Assembly: GCF_019091085.1 (NCBI RefSeq)
Contig: NZ_JAGXJY010000017.1
Span: 62,001 to 126,000, forward strand
Direction of reading: 5' to 3'
Length of the DNA stretch: 64,000 nucleotides
Source of the DNA: Mesorhizobium sp. GbtcB19
Lineage (GTDB): Bacteria > Pseudomonadota > Alphaproteobacteria > Rhizobiales > Rhizobiaceae
Shown here: positions 8,107 to 20,112 of the stretch, in pieces
Layout: every line of letters starts with the position of its first letter
Numbering within the stretch: the first letter of the stretch is position 1
Notes under the pieces: generated by a model
Told to the model about the DNA's origin: nothing
What the model saw: the letters and a program-made list of their open reading frames with translations, nothing else
Database searches by the model: none
Made by a program: the position numbers and the translations under genes

Positions 8107-9135
8107 ATGAAACACATTGCATTGGGCATCCTCGGCGCCGCCGCGCTCGGGTTCACGGCGTCCGCCGCTTCGGCCGGCACGCTCGATACCGTGAAGCAGA
8201 AGGGCTTCATCCAGTGCGGCGTCTCGACCGGTCTCGCCGGCTTCTCGGCGCCGGACGACAAGGGCGACTGGAAGGGCATCGACGCCGATTTCTGCCGGGC
8301 CGTCGCAGCCGCCGTCTTCGGTGATGCCACCAAGGTCAAGTTCACGCCGCTCAGCGCCAAGGAACGCTTCACCGCGCTCCAGTCGGGTGAGATCGACATT
8401 CTGTCGCGCAACACCACCTGGACCAGCAACCGCGACAGCGCGCTCGGCCTCGATTTCGTCGGCGTCACCTACTATGACGGCCAGGGCTTCATGATCAACG
8501 CCAAGAAGCTGCCGGGCGTCAACTCGGCGCTGCAGCTTTCGGGCGCCGCCGTCTGCGTGCAGAGCGGCACCACGACCGAGCTCAACCTCGCCGACTACTT
8601 CAAGAAGAACAAGATGGAGTACAATCCCGTCGTGTTCGAGAAGCTGGAAGAGGTCAACGCCGCCTATGACGCCGGCCGCTGCGACGCCTACACCACGGAC
8701 CAGTCCGGCCTGTATGGTATCCGTCTGACGCTGTCCTCGCCGGCCGACCATGTCGTGCTGCCCGAGATCATCTCCAAGGAGCCGCTTGGCCCGGCCGTGC
8801 GCCAGGGCGACGACCAGTGGGCGCATATCGCGCGCTGGACCTATTTCGCGCTGCTGAATGCCGAGGAAGCCGGCGTCACGCAGGCGAATGTCGATGAGAT
8901 GAAGACCTCGACCGACCCGAACATCCAGCGCCTGCTCGGCACCGAGCCCGATGGTAAGTACGGCGCCGATCTCGGCCTCTCGAACGATTTTGTCGTCAAC
9001 ATCGTCAAGGCTGTCGGCAATTACGGTGAGATGTTCGAGCGCAATGTCGGCTCGGGCAGCCCGCTCAAGATCGCCCGCGGCATCAACGCGCTGTGGACCA
9101 AGGGCGGCCTGCAATACGGCCCCCCGATCCGCTGA
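8107..9135 (+). CDS. aapJ: General L-amino acid ABC transporter, periplasmic binding protein
   Basis: This 342-residue type 3 solute-binding protein has a signal peptide (1-24, ASA-GTLD). Typical family motifs are QKGFIQCGVSTGLAGFS, DADFCRAVAAAVFG and LSRNTTWTSNRD. It binds many L-amino acids for the AapQMP membrane complex characterised in Rhizobium leguminosarum. The start at 8107 places the signal peptide correctly. It is first of four genes in the canonical order aapJ-Q-M-P. A hairpin with a T-rich tail follows the stop, which probably lets the binding protein be made in excess over the membrane parts. Confidence 0.95.
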   Translation: MKHIALGILGAAALGFTASAASAGTLDTVKQKGFIQCGVSTGLAGFSAPDDKGDWKGIDADFCRAVAAAVFGDATKVKFTPLSAKERFTALQSGEIDILSRNTTWTSNRDSALGLDFVGVTYYDGQGFMINAKKLPGVNSALQLSGAAVCVQSGTTTELNLADYFKKNKMEYNPVVFEKLEEVNAAYDAGRCDAYTTDQSGLYGIRLTLSSPADHVVLPEIISKEPLGPAVRQGDDQWAHIARWTYFALLNAEEAGVTQANVDEMKTSTDPNIQRLLGTEPDGKYGADLGLSNDFVVNIVKAVGNYGEMFERNVGSGSPLKIARGINALWTKGGLQYGPPIR

Positions 9136-9146
9136 TTGAACGTGAT

Positions 9147-9182
9147 CCGGGAGGCAGGTCGTCTGCCTCCCGGTTTCTCTTT
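9147..9182 (+). terminator. Attenuator-like terminator between aapJ and aapQ
   Basis: An 11-base perfect stem (CCGGGAGGCAG at 9147-9157, CTGCCTCCCGG at 9163-9173) with a 5-base loop is followed by TTTCTCTTT. It lies inside the aap operon, 12 bases after the aapJ stop, so partial termination or mRNA 3'-end protection is the likely role. Confidence 0.75.
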
Positions 9183-9196
9183 CCAGGGGACGGTCC

Positions 9197-10384
9197 ATGG
9201 CTTCGCAGGAAATCCTTCGCGAGGAGCCGAGCCGCGGCTCCTTCATCAACGACCCGAGAATACGCAGCCTGTTCTTTCAGACGCTGGTTGTGATCCTACT
9301 GTTCAGCTCGATCTGGTGGATCGTCCACAACGTCATCGAAAACCTCCAGCGCCTGCACATTGCTTCAGGCTTCGGCTTCCTCAAGAGCAGGGCCGGCTTC
9401 GACATCTCCGACACGCCGATCGCCTACACGTCCGACTCGACCTATTTCCGCGCGCTGGTCGTCGGTCTGCTCAACACGATCATCGTTGCCGTCGCCGGCA
9501 TCGTGCTTGCCACCGTCGTGGGCTTCACCATCGGCATCGGCCGCCTGTCGCAGAACTGGCTTATCCGCAAGATCTGCACGGTCTATGTCGAGATTTTTCG
9601 CAACATCCCGCCGCTGCTGGTCATCTTCTTCTGGTATTCCGGCGTGCTTGCCGTGCTGCCGGCGCCGCGCGAGAGCATCCATCTGCCGTTCGGCTCCTTC
9701 CTCAACCAGCGTGGTTTCTATTTGCCGCGCGTTGTCTGGGGGGATGGCTCCTGGCTGATCGGTGTCGCTTTACTGTTGGCCATTGCAATGGCCTGGTTCG
9801 TCGCTCACAGGGCGCGACTGCGGCAGAAGGCAACCGGCCAGCAATTCCCGGTCTTCTGGACCTCGGTCGCGCTCATCGTCGGCCTGCCGGTGCTCGCCTT
9901 CCTGCTCAGCGGCATGCCGCTCACCTTCGATTTTCCGAAGCAGTCGACCTTCAACCTGACCGGCGGCTTCTGGGTCAAGCCTGAGTTCCTGTCGCTCCTG
10001 CTGGCGTTGTCCTTCTATACCGCGGCCTTCATCGCCGAGATCGTGCGCGCCGGCATCAGGGGGGTCAGCAGAGGCCAGAGCGAGGCGGCCGGCGCACTCG
10101 GCCTGCGTTCCGGCCCGATCCTGCGGCTGGTGGTCATTCCGCAGGCGATGCGCATCGTCATCCCACCGCTGACCAGCCAGTATCTCAACCTGACCAAGAA
10201 CTCCTCGCTGGCGATCGCCATTGGCTATCCCGATCTCACCGCGACCGCCGGCACGGTGCTGAACCAGACCGGACAGGCGGTCGAGGGCGTGTTCATCATG
10301 ATGATCGCCTATCTGGTGCTGAGCCTGGTGACGTCTTTTGTCATGAATATCGTCAACGCCAGAATGGCGCTGGTGGAGAGGTAG
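9197..10384 (+). CDS. aapQ: General L-amino acid ABC transporter permease
   Basis: This 395-residue inner-membrane permease of the polar amino acid (HisMQ) class has several hydrophobic segments. The EAA loop near the C-terminus reads [25 protein letters not shown], the contact site for the ATPase. It pairs with AapM. The start follows AGGGGACGGTCC. It begins 61 bases after aapJ, past the attenuator hairpin, and aapM follows after 4 bases. Confidence 0.93.
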   Translation: MASQEILREEPSRGSFINDPRIRSLFFQTLVVILLFSSIWWIVHNVIENLQRLHIASGFGFLKSRAGFDISDTPIAYTSDSTYFRALVVGLLNTIIVAVAGIVLATVVGFTIGIGRLSQNWLIRKICTVYVEIFRNIPPLLVIFFWYSGVLAVLPAPRESIHLPFGSFLNQRGFYLPRVVWGDGSWLIGVALLLAIAMAWFVAHRARLRQKATGQQFPVFWTSVALIVGLPVLAFLLSGMPLTFDFPKQSTFNLTGGFWVKPEFLSLLLALSFYTAAFIAEIVRAGIRGVSRGQSEAAGALGLRSGPILRLVVIPQAMRIVIPPLTSQYLNLTKNSSLAIAIGYPDLTATAGTVLNQTGQAVEGVFIMMIAYLVLSLVTSFVMNIVNARMALVER

Positions 10385-10388
10385 GGCC

Positions 10389-11546
10389 ATGCAGGAACAC
10401 GATATGTCCTGGGTGCGCACCGAGATGGCGCTGGCGCAGCCGGCGCCGGCGAGGGAGCGCGGCGCCTATGCCTGGGTGCGCAAGAACCTGATCGGTTCGG
10501 TCGGCGACATCATCCTGACCGTGGTGGGCATCGCCATTGTGCTGTGGGTTCTGCCGCAGGTCGTCAACTGGGCGTTCATCAATGCCGTTTGGACCGGGCC
10601 GGACCGCACGGTCTGCACCACGGCCGCGCAAGGCGGCATCCAGCCCGACGGTTGGACCGGCGCCTGCTGGGCTTTCGTCAACGCCAAGTTCGGCCAGTTC
10701 ATGTTCGGCACCTATCCGATCGAGGAGCGCTGGCGGCCGATCCTGGTGGCCATCCTGTTCGTGGCGTTGCTGGTGCCGATGCTCATTCCGCGCGTGCCGC
10801 GCAAGGGCCTGAACGCCCTGCTGCTCTTCGTGGCGCTGCCGGTCGTCGCCTTCTTTCTGCTGGTCGGCGGGGTGTTCGGCCTGCCGCATGTCGAGACCCC
10901 GCGCTGGGGTGGGCTGCTGGTCACGCTCAGCCTGTCTTTCGTCGGCATTGCCGTGTCGCTGCCGATGGGCATCCTGCTGGCGCTCGGCCGGCGTTCGAAG
11001 ATGCCGATCATCAAATGGCTGTGCATCGTCTTCATCGAGACGGTGCGCGGCATTCCGCTGATCACCGTGCTTTTCTTCGCCAGCGTCATGCTGCCGCTGT
11101 TCCTGCCGGAGGGCGTCAGCTTCGACAAGTACCTGCGGGCCCTGATCGGCGTGTCGCTGTTCGCGGCCGCCTATATGGCCGAGGTGATCCGTGGCGGCCT
11201 GCAGGCGATCCCGAAGGGCCAGTATGAGGGCGCCGACTCGCTCGGCCTCGGCTACTGGCAGAAGATGGGCCTCATCGTGCTGCCGCAGGCGTTGAAGCTG
11301 GTCATTCCCGGCATCGTCAACACCTTCATCGGCATGTTGAAGGATACCAGCCTTGTCCTGATTATCTCGATGTTCGATCTTCTGGGCGTGGTGAAGCAGA
11401 ATTTCGCCGACCCCAATTGGGCGACACCGCAGACCCCGAAATCGGGCCTGATCTTTGCCGCCTTCGTATTCTGGCTGTTCTGCTTCGCCATGTCGCGCTA
11501 TTCAATGTACACAGAACGCCGGCTCGATACCGGTTATAGGCGATAA
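10389..11546 (+). CDS. aapM: General L-amino acid ABC transporter permease
   Basis: This 385-residue partner permease of AapQ has multiple hydrophobic segments. The periplasmic insert between the first and second segments carries cysteines near CTTAAQ and ACWAFV. The C-terminal EAA loop reads [25 protein letters not shown]. It starts 4 bases after the aapQ stop. The order and spacing match known rhizobial aap operons. Confidence 0.93.
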   Translation: MQEHDMSWVRTEMALAQPAPARERGAYAWVRKNLIGSVGDIILTVVGIAIVLWVLPQVVNWAFINAVWTGPDRTVCTTAAQGGIQPDGWTGACWAFVNAKFGQFMFGTYPIEERWRPILVAILFVALLVPMLIPRVPRKGLNALLLFVALPVVAFFLLVGGVFGLPHVETPRWGGLLVTLSLSFVGIAVSLPMGILLALGRRSKMPIIKWLCIVFIETVRGIPLITVLFFASVMLPLFLPEGVSFDKYLRALIGVSLFAAAYMAEVIRGGLQAIPKGQYEGADSLGLGYWQKMGLIVLPQALKLVIPGIVNTFIGMLKDTSLVLIISMFDLLGVVKQNFADPNWATPQTPKSGLIFAAFVFWLFCFAMSRYSMYTERRLDTGYRR

Positions 11547-11562
11547 AAAGGGGAAATTGGCC

Positions 11563-12366
11563 ATGGCCACCGAAAACGCCGTCAGCGCGGAAGACCTCAA
11601 GGTCAATGCTGGAAAGATGCATGTCTCGACCACCGATGTCGCCATCGACATCGTCGGCATGCACAAATGGTATGGCGAGTTCCATGTCTTGAAGGACATC
11701 AACCTCAAGGTGATGCGCGGCGAGCGCATCGTCATTTGCGGCCCGTCCGGCTCCGGCAAGTCGACCATGATCCGCTGCATCAACCGGCTGGAGGAGCATC
11801 AGAAGGGCAAGATCATCGTCGACGGCAAGGAACTCACCAACGATCTGAAGAAGATCGACGAGGTGCGCCGCGAGGTCGGCATGGTGTTCCAGCACTTCAA
11901 CCTGTTCCCGCACCTCACCATACTGGAGAACTGCACGCTGGCGCCGATCTGGGTGCGCAAAATGCCGAAGAAGCAGGCGGAAGAGATCGCCATGCATTTC
12001 CTGAAGCGCGTGAAGATCCCGGAGCAGGCCAACAAGTACCCCGGCCAGCTCTCCGGCGGCCAGCAGCAGCGCGTGGCGATCGCGCGCTCGCTCTGCATGA
12101 ACCCGCGCATCATGCTGTTCGACGAGCCGACCTCGGCGCTCGATCCGGAAATGATCAAGGAAGTGCTGGAGACGATGGTGGGTCTGGCCGAGGAAGGCAT
12201 GACGATGCTGTGCGTCACCCACGAGATGGGCTTTGCCCGCAAGGTCGCCAACCGCGTGATCTTCATGGATCAGGGCCAGATCGTCGAGCAGAACACGCCG
12301 GCCGAGTTCTTCGACCATCCGCGCCATGAGCGCACCAAGCTGTTCCTCAGCCAGATCCTGCACTGA
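11563..12366 (+). CDS. aapP: General L-amino acid ABC transporter ATP-binding protein
   Basis: This 267-residue ABC ATPase has a Walker A motif GPSGSGKST (about 61-69), a Q-loop in FQHFNLF, the signature LSGGQQQR, Walker [15 protein letters not shown] and the switch histidine in CVTHEMGFA. The N-terminus is about 25 residues longer than in minimal homologues. The ATG at 11563 is preceded by AAAGGGGAAATTGGCC. It closes the aap operon. No terminator is obvious; a palindromic repeat begins 14 bases downstream. Confidence 0.95.
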   Translation: MATENAVSAEDLKVNAGKMHVSTTDVAIDIVGMHKWYGEFHVLKDINLKVMRGERIVICGPSGSGKSTMIRCINRLEEHQKGKIIVDGKELTNDLKKIDEVRREVGMVFQHFNLFPHLTILENCTLAPIWVRKMPKKQAEEIAMHFLKRVKIPEQANKYPGQLSGGQQQRVAIARSLCMNPRIMLFDEPTSALDPEMIKEVLETMVGLAEEGMTMLCVTHEMGFARKVANRVIFMDQGQIVEQNTPAEFFDHPRHERTKLFLSQILH

Positions 12367-12380
12367 GGCGCCCACTCGGT

Positions 12381-12536
12381 CGTCATCCTAGGGCGAAGCA
12401 AGGAGCGAAGCGACGCGCGCAGACCCTAGGATCCATGCCGTTAGGCTAAGGCGTTGCAACGGCTCAGAATTCTGCTCCGCTGCACTTGATGGCGGACGTC
12501 ACGGCATGAATCCTCGGGTCAAGCCCGAGGATGACG
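12381..12536. repeat. Palindromic intergenic repeat, family R1, copy 1
   Basis: This is an imperfect long palindrome bounded by CGTCATCC and GGATGACG. It contains the shared words GGAGCGAAGCGACGCG, AGGATCCATGCCGT and CAGAATTCTGCTCCGCTGCA. Three other copies lie at 19935-20102, 44436-44617 and 46532-46690. It has no coding potential and fits a miniature palindromic element common between rhizobial genes. Confidence 0.85.
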
Positions 12537-12567
12537 AAATCACGAGGCGACCGACTTACCGCGCCCG

Positions 12568-13233
12568 ATGAGAAAATTCCTGCGTTTCCTGACCACGCTC
12601 GTTGTCGCGGTGGCACTCGCCGTCGTGCTCGGCACGCTGGTGCCGCGTCCGCTCTGGCCCGCCGCCGCAAGAGGCGAGGGCACGCGGCACATCCTGGTGC
12701 TGAAGAACCCTATCCATACCGACATTGCCGTTCCCCTCGATGACGGGGTGCGCCGCCGCTTCGCCTTCCTGGCCGATGCCGGCCTGCCGATAGATGCGCC
12801 GGAGGCACGCTACATCGTCTTCGGCTGGGGCGGCCGCGCTTTCTATCTGGAAACGCCGACCTGGTCTGAGTTGAAGGCCGTGCCGGTGCTGAAGGCGCTG
12901 ACCGTCGACGCCTCGGTGATGCATGTCGATATCGCAGGAGCGATCAAGGAACCGCATCCCGATGTCGCCAGTTTCGACATCGACGAGGCGCGTTCTACGG
13001 CGCTGCTCGACTATATCGCGGCGAGTTTTCGGCAGGGGCCCGACGGGCCGATGGTGATCGAGGATGCGGGCTATTCCACCTATGACCGGTTCTACGAGGC
13101 CAACGGCCATTTCAACGCGCTGGTTGGCTGCAATACGTGGACCGCGGCGGGATTGCGGGTTGCCGGCCTCCGCACGGGATGGTGGAACCCGTTGCCGGTA
13201 TCGCTGTGGTGGTCGATGGAGTTGTATGATTGA
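12568..13233 (+). CDS. DUF2459 / TIGR02117 family protein
   Basis: This 221-residue protein has an N-terminal hydrophobic segment (about 9-30), probably a signal anchor. The rest matches the DUF2459 family, sometimes labelled urease-associated: HTDIAVPL, YIVFGWGGRAFYLETPTWSEL, and LVGCNTWTAAGLRVAGLRTGWW with the conserved Cys. The enzymatic role is unknown; the conserved Cys and His suggest a papain-like or NlpC-like fold. It is monocistronic, preceded by R1 copy 1 and followed by a remnant of R3. Confidence 0.8.
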   Translation: MRKFLRFLTTLVVAVALAVVLGTLVPRPLWPAAARGEGTRHILVLKNPIHTDIAVPLDDGVRRRFAFLADAGLPIDAPEARYIVFGWGGRAFYLETPTWSELKAVPVLKALTVDASVMHVDIAGAIKEPHPDVASFDIDEARSTALLDYIAASFRQGPDGPMVIEDAGYSTYDRFYEANGHFNALVGCNTWTAAGLRVAGLRTGWWNPLPVSLWWSMELYD

Positions 13234-13257
13234 GCGCTCTTCCGGCCAACATCGCGT

Positions 13258-13289
13258 TCCGGCAGGCCAGAGGGGGTGCTGTCCCGCCA
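13258..13289. repeat. Remnant of repeat family R3
   Basis: The stretch containing CAGGCCAGAGGGGGTGCTGT is nearly identical, in reverse orientation, to the left edge of the R3 element at 26822-26978 and the bases just before it. Only one end of the element is present, so this is a truncated or solo copy. Confidence 0.55.
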
Positions 13290-13321
13290 ACCTATCCGGT
13301 TAGCCGTTTGGCGATGATACC

Positions 13322-14554
13322 CTACCGCCGCACAACCTTCTGCTCCTCCCACCCGTATAGCCAATCCATATCCGCCGCGAGCTTCTCCGCCGGCCGCGTC
13401 GCCAGCACCAGGTTTCGCGCAATCGCCACCGGCCCCCAGGCGTGCCAGGCGAGGCGATTGAGCGCACCGCGTTTCAGCACCCTTGCCACGCGCGGCCGCC
13501 GCAGATTTTCCCACACGGTCAGGCTCTGCTTCAGGTCACCCGGAAAATCGGCGATCAGATCGGCGAGCATTGCGCCATCCTCGATCCCCATGGCCGCGCC
13601 CTGGGCCGCGAATGGCGTCATGGCATGCGCGGCATCGCCGACCAGTGCGATGCCGTCCGGCATCGTCCAGCGCCGCTGCTCGACGGTGTGGATGGGGAAG
13701 GCCGTCCATGGGCCGGCGAGCTCCACCAGTCTCGACAGCGTTGCCGCAGTGCCGCGCATGGCGCTTGAGAGGATGGCAGGGTCGGCATGGCCGGACCAGC
13801 CTTCGGCGATGCGCTCGCCCTTGGTGAAGGCGGCAAGGTTGAAGGCGCTGCCGTTGCTCACCGGATAGGCGACCATGTGGAAGCCCGGATGCAGGAAGGT
13901 CGTGACAGAGTCCGGGGCGCCGACTTGTGTAAAAACCTGGCCGGCGGCGCTTTGCGCCGGGATCGTCGCGCGCCAGGCGAGTTCGCCCGAAAACCGGCTT
14001 GCCGCGAAGCCGGCCGTCCGGGCAAGCCCGGCGCGAACCGAGGACCACACGCCGTCCGCGCCGACCAGCAGGCCGCCTCCAACCTCCATGGCCGTGCCGT
14101 CGGTCTCGACCGTCGCGACAACACTTTGCGGGCCGGCGGCGACACCGGTTACCCGAGCGCCCGTGACAAGCTCGATCTCCGGCCGTTGCGCCACTGCCGC
14201 CATCAGCGCCGCCTGCAGGTCGGCGCGATGCGCCGCGAGATAGGGGGCGCCCCAGCGACTTTCACCAGCCGCTCCAAGTGGCACGCGCGCCAGTTCGCGC
14301 AGGCTTTTTGCGTCCTTCAGCACCACCGCTTCCGGCCGGATCGCATTTAGCAGCAGGTGCTCCAGCACGCCGAGCCGGCGCAGGATACGGGTCGAGTTTG
14401 GGGAAAGCTGGAGGCCGGCGCCGGCCGCTTCGAGCTGCTTGGCCTGTTCGAACAATTTTACCGGGAAGCCGCGCTCGGCGAAGGCAAGTGCTGCCGTCAG
14501 CCCGGCGATGCCAGCCCCGGCGATGACGATCTGCCGGGACCGTGCCTCAGTCAT
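13322..14554 (-). CDS. FAD-dependent aromatic-ring monooxygenase
   Basis: This 410-residue group A flavin monooxygenase resembles salicylate and 3-hydroxybenzoate 6-hydroxylases. It has the Rossmann motif IAGAGIAGLTAALAF at the N-terminus, the DG motif in LLVGADGVWSSVR and the GD motif in LVGDAAHAMTPFAAQGAAM. It should use NAD(P)H and oxygen to hydroxylate an aromatic or similar ring. It lies 15 bases after the zinc-finger gene at 14570-14815 on the same strand. The substrate cannot be read; no other aromatic catabolism genes are nearby. Confidence 0.85.
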   Translation of the reverse strand: MTEARSRQIVIAGAGIAGLTAALAFAERGFPVKLFEQAKQLEAAGAGLQLSPNSTRILRRLGVLEHLLLNAIRPEAVVLKDAKSLRELARVPLGAAGESRWGAPYLAAHRADLQAALMAAVAQRPEIELVTGARVTGVAAGPQSVVATVETDGTAMEVGGGLLVGADGVWSSVRAGLARTAGFAASRFSGELAWRATIPAQSAAGQVFTQVGAPDSVTTFLHPGFHMVAYPVSNGSAFNLAAFTKGERIAEGWSGHADPAILSSAMRGTAATLSRLVELAGPWTAFPIHTVEQRRWTMPDGIALVGDAAHAMTPFAAQGAAMGIEDGAMLADLIADFPGDLKQSLTVWENLRRPRVARVLKRGALNRLAWHAWGPVAIARNLVLATRPAEKLAADMDWLYGWEEQKVVRR

Positions 14555-14569
14555 GGTCGGGGAAGGAGG

Positions 14570-14815
14570 TCAGGCGGCCTGGTCGACATAGAGGCAGCCG
14601 GCCGGCTGCGTTTCCGTTGCCCTCAGCGACGGCGAATAGCGGTAGAGCGTCGAGCAGTAGGGGCAGACCTTTTCATTGTCGTCGCCCATGTCGAGGAACA
14701 CATGCGGATGGTCGAAAGGCGGGTTGGCGCCGGTGCACATGAACTCCTTGACGCCGATCTCGATGACCGGATGGCCCGCGTCGTTCTGGAAATGGGGGAT
14801 GCTTCCGCCTGCCAT
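14570..14815 (-). CDS. Zinc-finger CHCC domain protein (NDUFS6-like)
   Basis: This 81-residue protein has the zf-CHCC pattern: Cys in FMCTGANPPFDHPHVFLDMG with a conserved His, then VCPYCSTLYRY. In mitochondria this domain forms complex I subunit NDUFS6, and alphaproteobacteria carry small homologues. The start at 14815 has GGAG 7 bases upstream; a longer frame to 14962 lacks support. It lies just upstream of the FAD monooxygenase and is probably co-transcribed. Confidence 0.85.
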   Translation of the reverse strand: MAGGSIPHFQNDAGHPVIEIGVKEFMCTGANPPFDHPHVFLDMGDDNEKVCPYCSTLYRYSPSLRATETQPAGCLYVDQAA

Positions 14816-15061
14816 CGTCGTCTCCAATTGGGTTCGGCCAGTGGGTGTGACCAGCCTGCATCTGGAGCATAACAGGCCAGTTTGCAAGATCGATGAAATC
14901 AAACTGTCGCAAAAGGCTGGCAGAGGATAAGTTGAGCCGGTTAAGCGCATGAGGCCGGGCACGGAGCGATTCCGTGATGATCATGCGTCACAAAAACATG
15001 TTAGAGCGTCGCCGGACGGCAATATGCGGTGCTCTCAGGGACGGTTGCGGGCAAGGGAAAC

Positions 15062-17253
<2,192 letters not shown>

Positions 17254-17257
<4 letters not shown>

Positions 17258-18789
17258 TTTCAGTTTCCCAGGGCCGGCTTCAGGACCGGCGGCCGCTGTC
17301 GATCATCGACATCGGATCGAATTCGATCCGCCTTGTCGTCTATGAGGGCCTGGCGCGCTCGCCGACGCTTTTGTTCAATGAAAAGATGCTGGCCGGCCTC
17401 GGCCGCGGCATCGTTTCGACCGGCAAGCTCGATCCCGAGGCGGTGACGCGCTCGATGGAGGAGTTCCGCCGGTTCCGCGCGCTTTCGGATCAGGCCGGCG
17501 CCGAGCACATGTATGTGCTGGCGACCGCGGCCGCGCGTGAGGCGGGCAACGGTCCCGATTTCATCCACCGCGCCGAGGATGTGCTGAAGACCGAGATCCG
17601 TGTGCTCACCGGCCGCCAGGAAGCCTATTATTCGGCGCTCGGCGTCATTTCCGGCTTCCATCCGGCCAATGGCATCGCCGGCGACCTTGGCGGCGGCAGC
17701 CTCGAGCTGATCGACATCAACCGCGAATCGATCGGCGACGGCATCACGCTGCCGCTCGGCGGCCTGCGCCTGCAAGACATGGCCAAGAACTCGCTCGTCC
17801 AGGCGCAGAAGATCGCGCGCCAGGAACTGGCGCGGGCAAAGCTGCTCAAGGGCGGGCAGGGCAGGGTTTTCTATGCCGTCGGCGGCACCTGGCGAAACCT
17901 CGCCAGACTGCATATGGAGATGAACAACTACCCGCTCGGCGTCATGCATCACTACGAGATATCGGCCGACAGCGCGCTGACGTTCCTGAAGCAGGTGGCC
18001 AGGGGCGAGGTCGAAAAGGTGAGGGGCATCGAAGGCGTCTCCAAGAACCGCCGCTCGCTGCTGCCCTATGGCGCCGTGGTGCTGCAGGAGATCATGGCGG
18101 CGATGCAACCGTCGAAGATCGTCGTGTCGGCGCAAGGCGTGCGCGAAGGCTTTCTCTATTCACTGCTCGACGCGGAAGAGCAGAAGTCCGACCCTCTGAT
18201 CTCGGCGGCCGAGGAACTGGCGCTCTTACGCTCGCGCTCGGTGCACCACGCGCATGACCTTGTCGAATGGACCGGCAAGGCGTTCAAGGCCTTCGGCATC
18301 GACGAGACGGAAGACGAGGCGCGTTATCGTCACGCCGCTTGCCTGCTCGCCGATATCGGCTGGCGCGCGCATCCGGAATATCGCGGCCGGCAGTCGCTCA
18401 ACATCATCGCGCATGCCTCCTTCATCGGCGTCGACCACCCCGGCCGCGCTTATCTGGCTTTGGCCAACGCCTACCGCCATGACGGCGTCTTCAACGACGG
18501 CGTCGCGCCCGAGATCAAGGCGCTGGCGCCGCCGCGCCTGCTGGAACGGGCTCGCACGCTCGCGGCCATGATGCGCGTCGTCTATCTGCTGACAGCGGCA
18601 ATGCCAGGCGTGATGCCGAGGCTGAAATGGGAAAGCCGCGGTAACGGCGCGCTGGCGCTGGTGCTGCCGGCTTCGCTTTCCGATCTTTATGGCGAACGGC
18701 CGGCCGGCCGGTTGGCGCAGCTGGCCCGCATCACCAACCGCCGCCTGGTGCTGGCGGTCGAGGGTGGCCCGAGCGTTTCGGTGAAGTAA
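17254..18789 (+). CDS. ppx: Exopolyphosphatase (Ppx/GppA family)
   Basis: This 511-residue ASKHA-fold phosphatase removes terminal phosphate from polyphosphate and possibly pppGpp. The phosphate-1 motif is [15 protein letters not shown], and the acidic motif [13 protein letters not shown] follows at about 140-155. The C-terminal part carries an HD-like helical region ([12 protein letters not shown]). The start is GTG at 17254, overlapping the ppk stop as GTGA. A minus-strand DoxX gene ends only 5 bases past its stop. Confidence 0.94.
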
Positions 18790-18794
18790 ACTCC

Positions 18795-19217
18795 TCAGGT
18801 GACGTCGGCGCTGATGCCAAAGCCGCGCCCGTCCGCCGACCACACGCCTGCGCCGGCCATGGCCAGCGCCAGGAAGCCGCCGGCAATGGCGATGTCCTTC
18901 ATCAGCATCTGCTGGTGCAGGAAGGCGAGTGTGGCGTCGTCGGCGCCCTGGCCGTAATGGCCGATGAAGCCGGCGGCGATCGAGAAGGCGGCAAGCAGCA
19001 GCGCCACGACCCGCGTCTGGAAGCCGATCAGGATCAGCAGTCCGGCAACCAGCTCGAACAGGCCGGTGCCCCAGGCGGCCAAGGTCGGCAGCGGCAGGCC
19101 GAGGCCGGCGAAATAGCTGGTCGTGCCGGCGATGTTGCTCAGCGCCTGGAAGCCCGAGGGCACGAACAGCGCGGCAAGCAGAAGCCGCGAGATGAGAAGC
19201 AGTGCGTTGCGGAGCAT
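18795..19217 (-). CDS. DoxX family membrane protein
   Basis: This is a 140-residue protein with four hydrophobic helices and the DoxX/SURF4-like pattern SRLLLAALFVPSGFQAL, YFAGLGLPLPTLAAW, GLLILIGFQTRVVALLLA. I placed the start at the ATG at 19217, 6 bases after GGGAG; an ATG at 19223 directly abuts that site. A paralogue lies just upstream at 19327-19749. Function is unknown; DoxX proteins are linked to redox or sulfur metabolism and to respiratory membranes. Confidence 0.82.
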   Translation of the reverse strand: MLRNALLLISRLLLAALFVPSGFQALSNIAGTTSYFAGLGLPLPTLAAWGTGLFELVAGLLILIGFQTRVVALLLAAFSIAAGFIGHYGQGADDATLAFLHQQMLMKDIAIAGGFLALAMAGAGVWSADGRGFGISADVT

Positions 19218-19265
19218 GGCCATCTCCCTTGCCGTCTGCCGACGCAGTCTACGCCTGTAATTGGA

Positions 19266-19300
19266 AAACGAAAAAGCGGCGCGGAAAATTCCGCGCCGCT
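19266..19300 (-). terminator. Rho-independent terminator of upstream DoxX gene
   Basis: An inverted repeat of 12-base arms (19275-19300, AGCGGCGCGGAA and its complement) is followed on the minus strand by TTTTTCGTTTT. It lies 26 bases past the stop of the gene at 19327-19749 and separates the two DoxX genes into distinct transcripts. Confidence 0.85.
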
Positions 19301-19326
19301 CGTTCAGGCAGTCTGGGAGGAAAAAA

Positions 19327-19749
19327 TCAGCCGCGCTTGGCGTCGATCGAAAAGGCGCCGGCGCCGGAAGAGGCGAGCAGGATGAAGCCGCCAGTGATGG
19401 CGAGGTTCTTGAGGAACTGGATCATCTGCATCTGGTCGGCCCAGCCGGTGTGGGCGACGAGCCCGGTGGCGATCGTGAAGATGGCGAGCACCCAGGCGGC
19501 GATGCGGGTCTGGAAGCCAACGAGGACGGCAACGCCGCCGAGCAGTTCGATCAGGCCGACGACGACGGCGGTGACAGTCGGCAGCGGCAGGCCGAGGCCG
19601 CCGAAATAGGCCGCGGTGCCGGAAATGGCGGTGAGCTTGCCGAAGCCGGAAAGCAGGAAGATGACGGCGAGCAGGATGCGGCCGAGCAGGATCGTGGTGG
19701 AGCTGTTGGACTGGGCGCCGGTACCGGCGACGGAAGAGTTGATGGACAT
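19327..19749 (-). CDS. DoxX family membrane protein
   Basis: This 140-residue paralogue of the neighbouring DoxX protein has four hydrophobic helices and the patterns LLGRILLAVIFLLSGFGKL, YFGGLGLPLPTVTAV and GVAVLVGFQTRIAAWVLA. The start at 19749 has GGAG 7 bases upstream. A strong terminator follows, so it is probably monocistronic. Function is unknown. Confidence 0.85.
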   Translation of the reverse strand: MSINSSVAGTGAQSNSSTTILLGRILLAVIFLLSGFGKLTAISGTAAYFGGLGLPLPTVTAVVVGLIELLGGVAVLVGFQTRIAAWVLAIFTIATGLVAHTGWADQMQMIQFLKNLAITGGFILLASSGAGAFSIDAKRG

Positions 19750-19934
19750 GGCGGTTCTCCGAACGGGTTGAATGCCCAGTCAGATAGACGATCCGGACTG
19801 TTCACCAAAAGCCGCCTATGTGACGACACATTGTTCACAGGATGGATGTTTCTGACATCTGCCGGCACGCGCGAAAATCATGTCGCGGATTGGCTTGGGG
19901 AAGCAAATTGTGCTGCCGCAAAATCCCAAGCGCT

Positions 19935-20102
19935 CGTCATCCACGGGCGAAGCAAGGAGCGAAGCGACGCGGCGCAGACCCGAGGATCCATTCCGTGACG
20001 TCAAAACAGCCGCAGCGATGCAGGTCCTGCTCCGCTGCACCCTTCGCGCTAGGTAACGGCATGGATCCTGGGGTCTACGCTTCGCTACGCCCCAGGATGA
20101 CG
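19935..20102. repeat. Palindromic intergenic repeat, family R1, copy 2
   Basis: Bounded by CGTCATCC and GGATGACG, it shares GGAGCGAAGCGACGCG and the GGATCC arms with copy 1. It fills most of the 363-base gap between a DoxX gene and the fumC stop, and its long hairpin could protect or end the fumC transcript. Confidence 0.85.
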
Positions 20103-20112
20103 AAGCCGCACT

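Noticed and set aside
14880-14935. Possible Pho box before ppk (CTGTCGC followed by CTGGCAG)
   Set aside because: The two halves are 13 bases apart instead of 11 and match the CTGTCAT consensus poorly.
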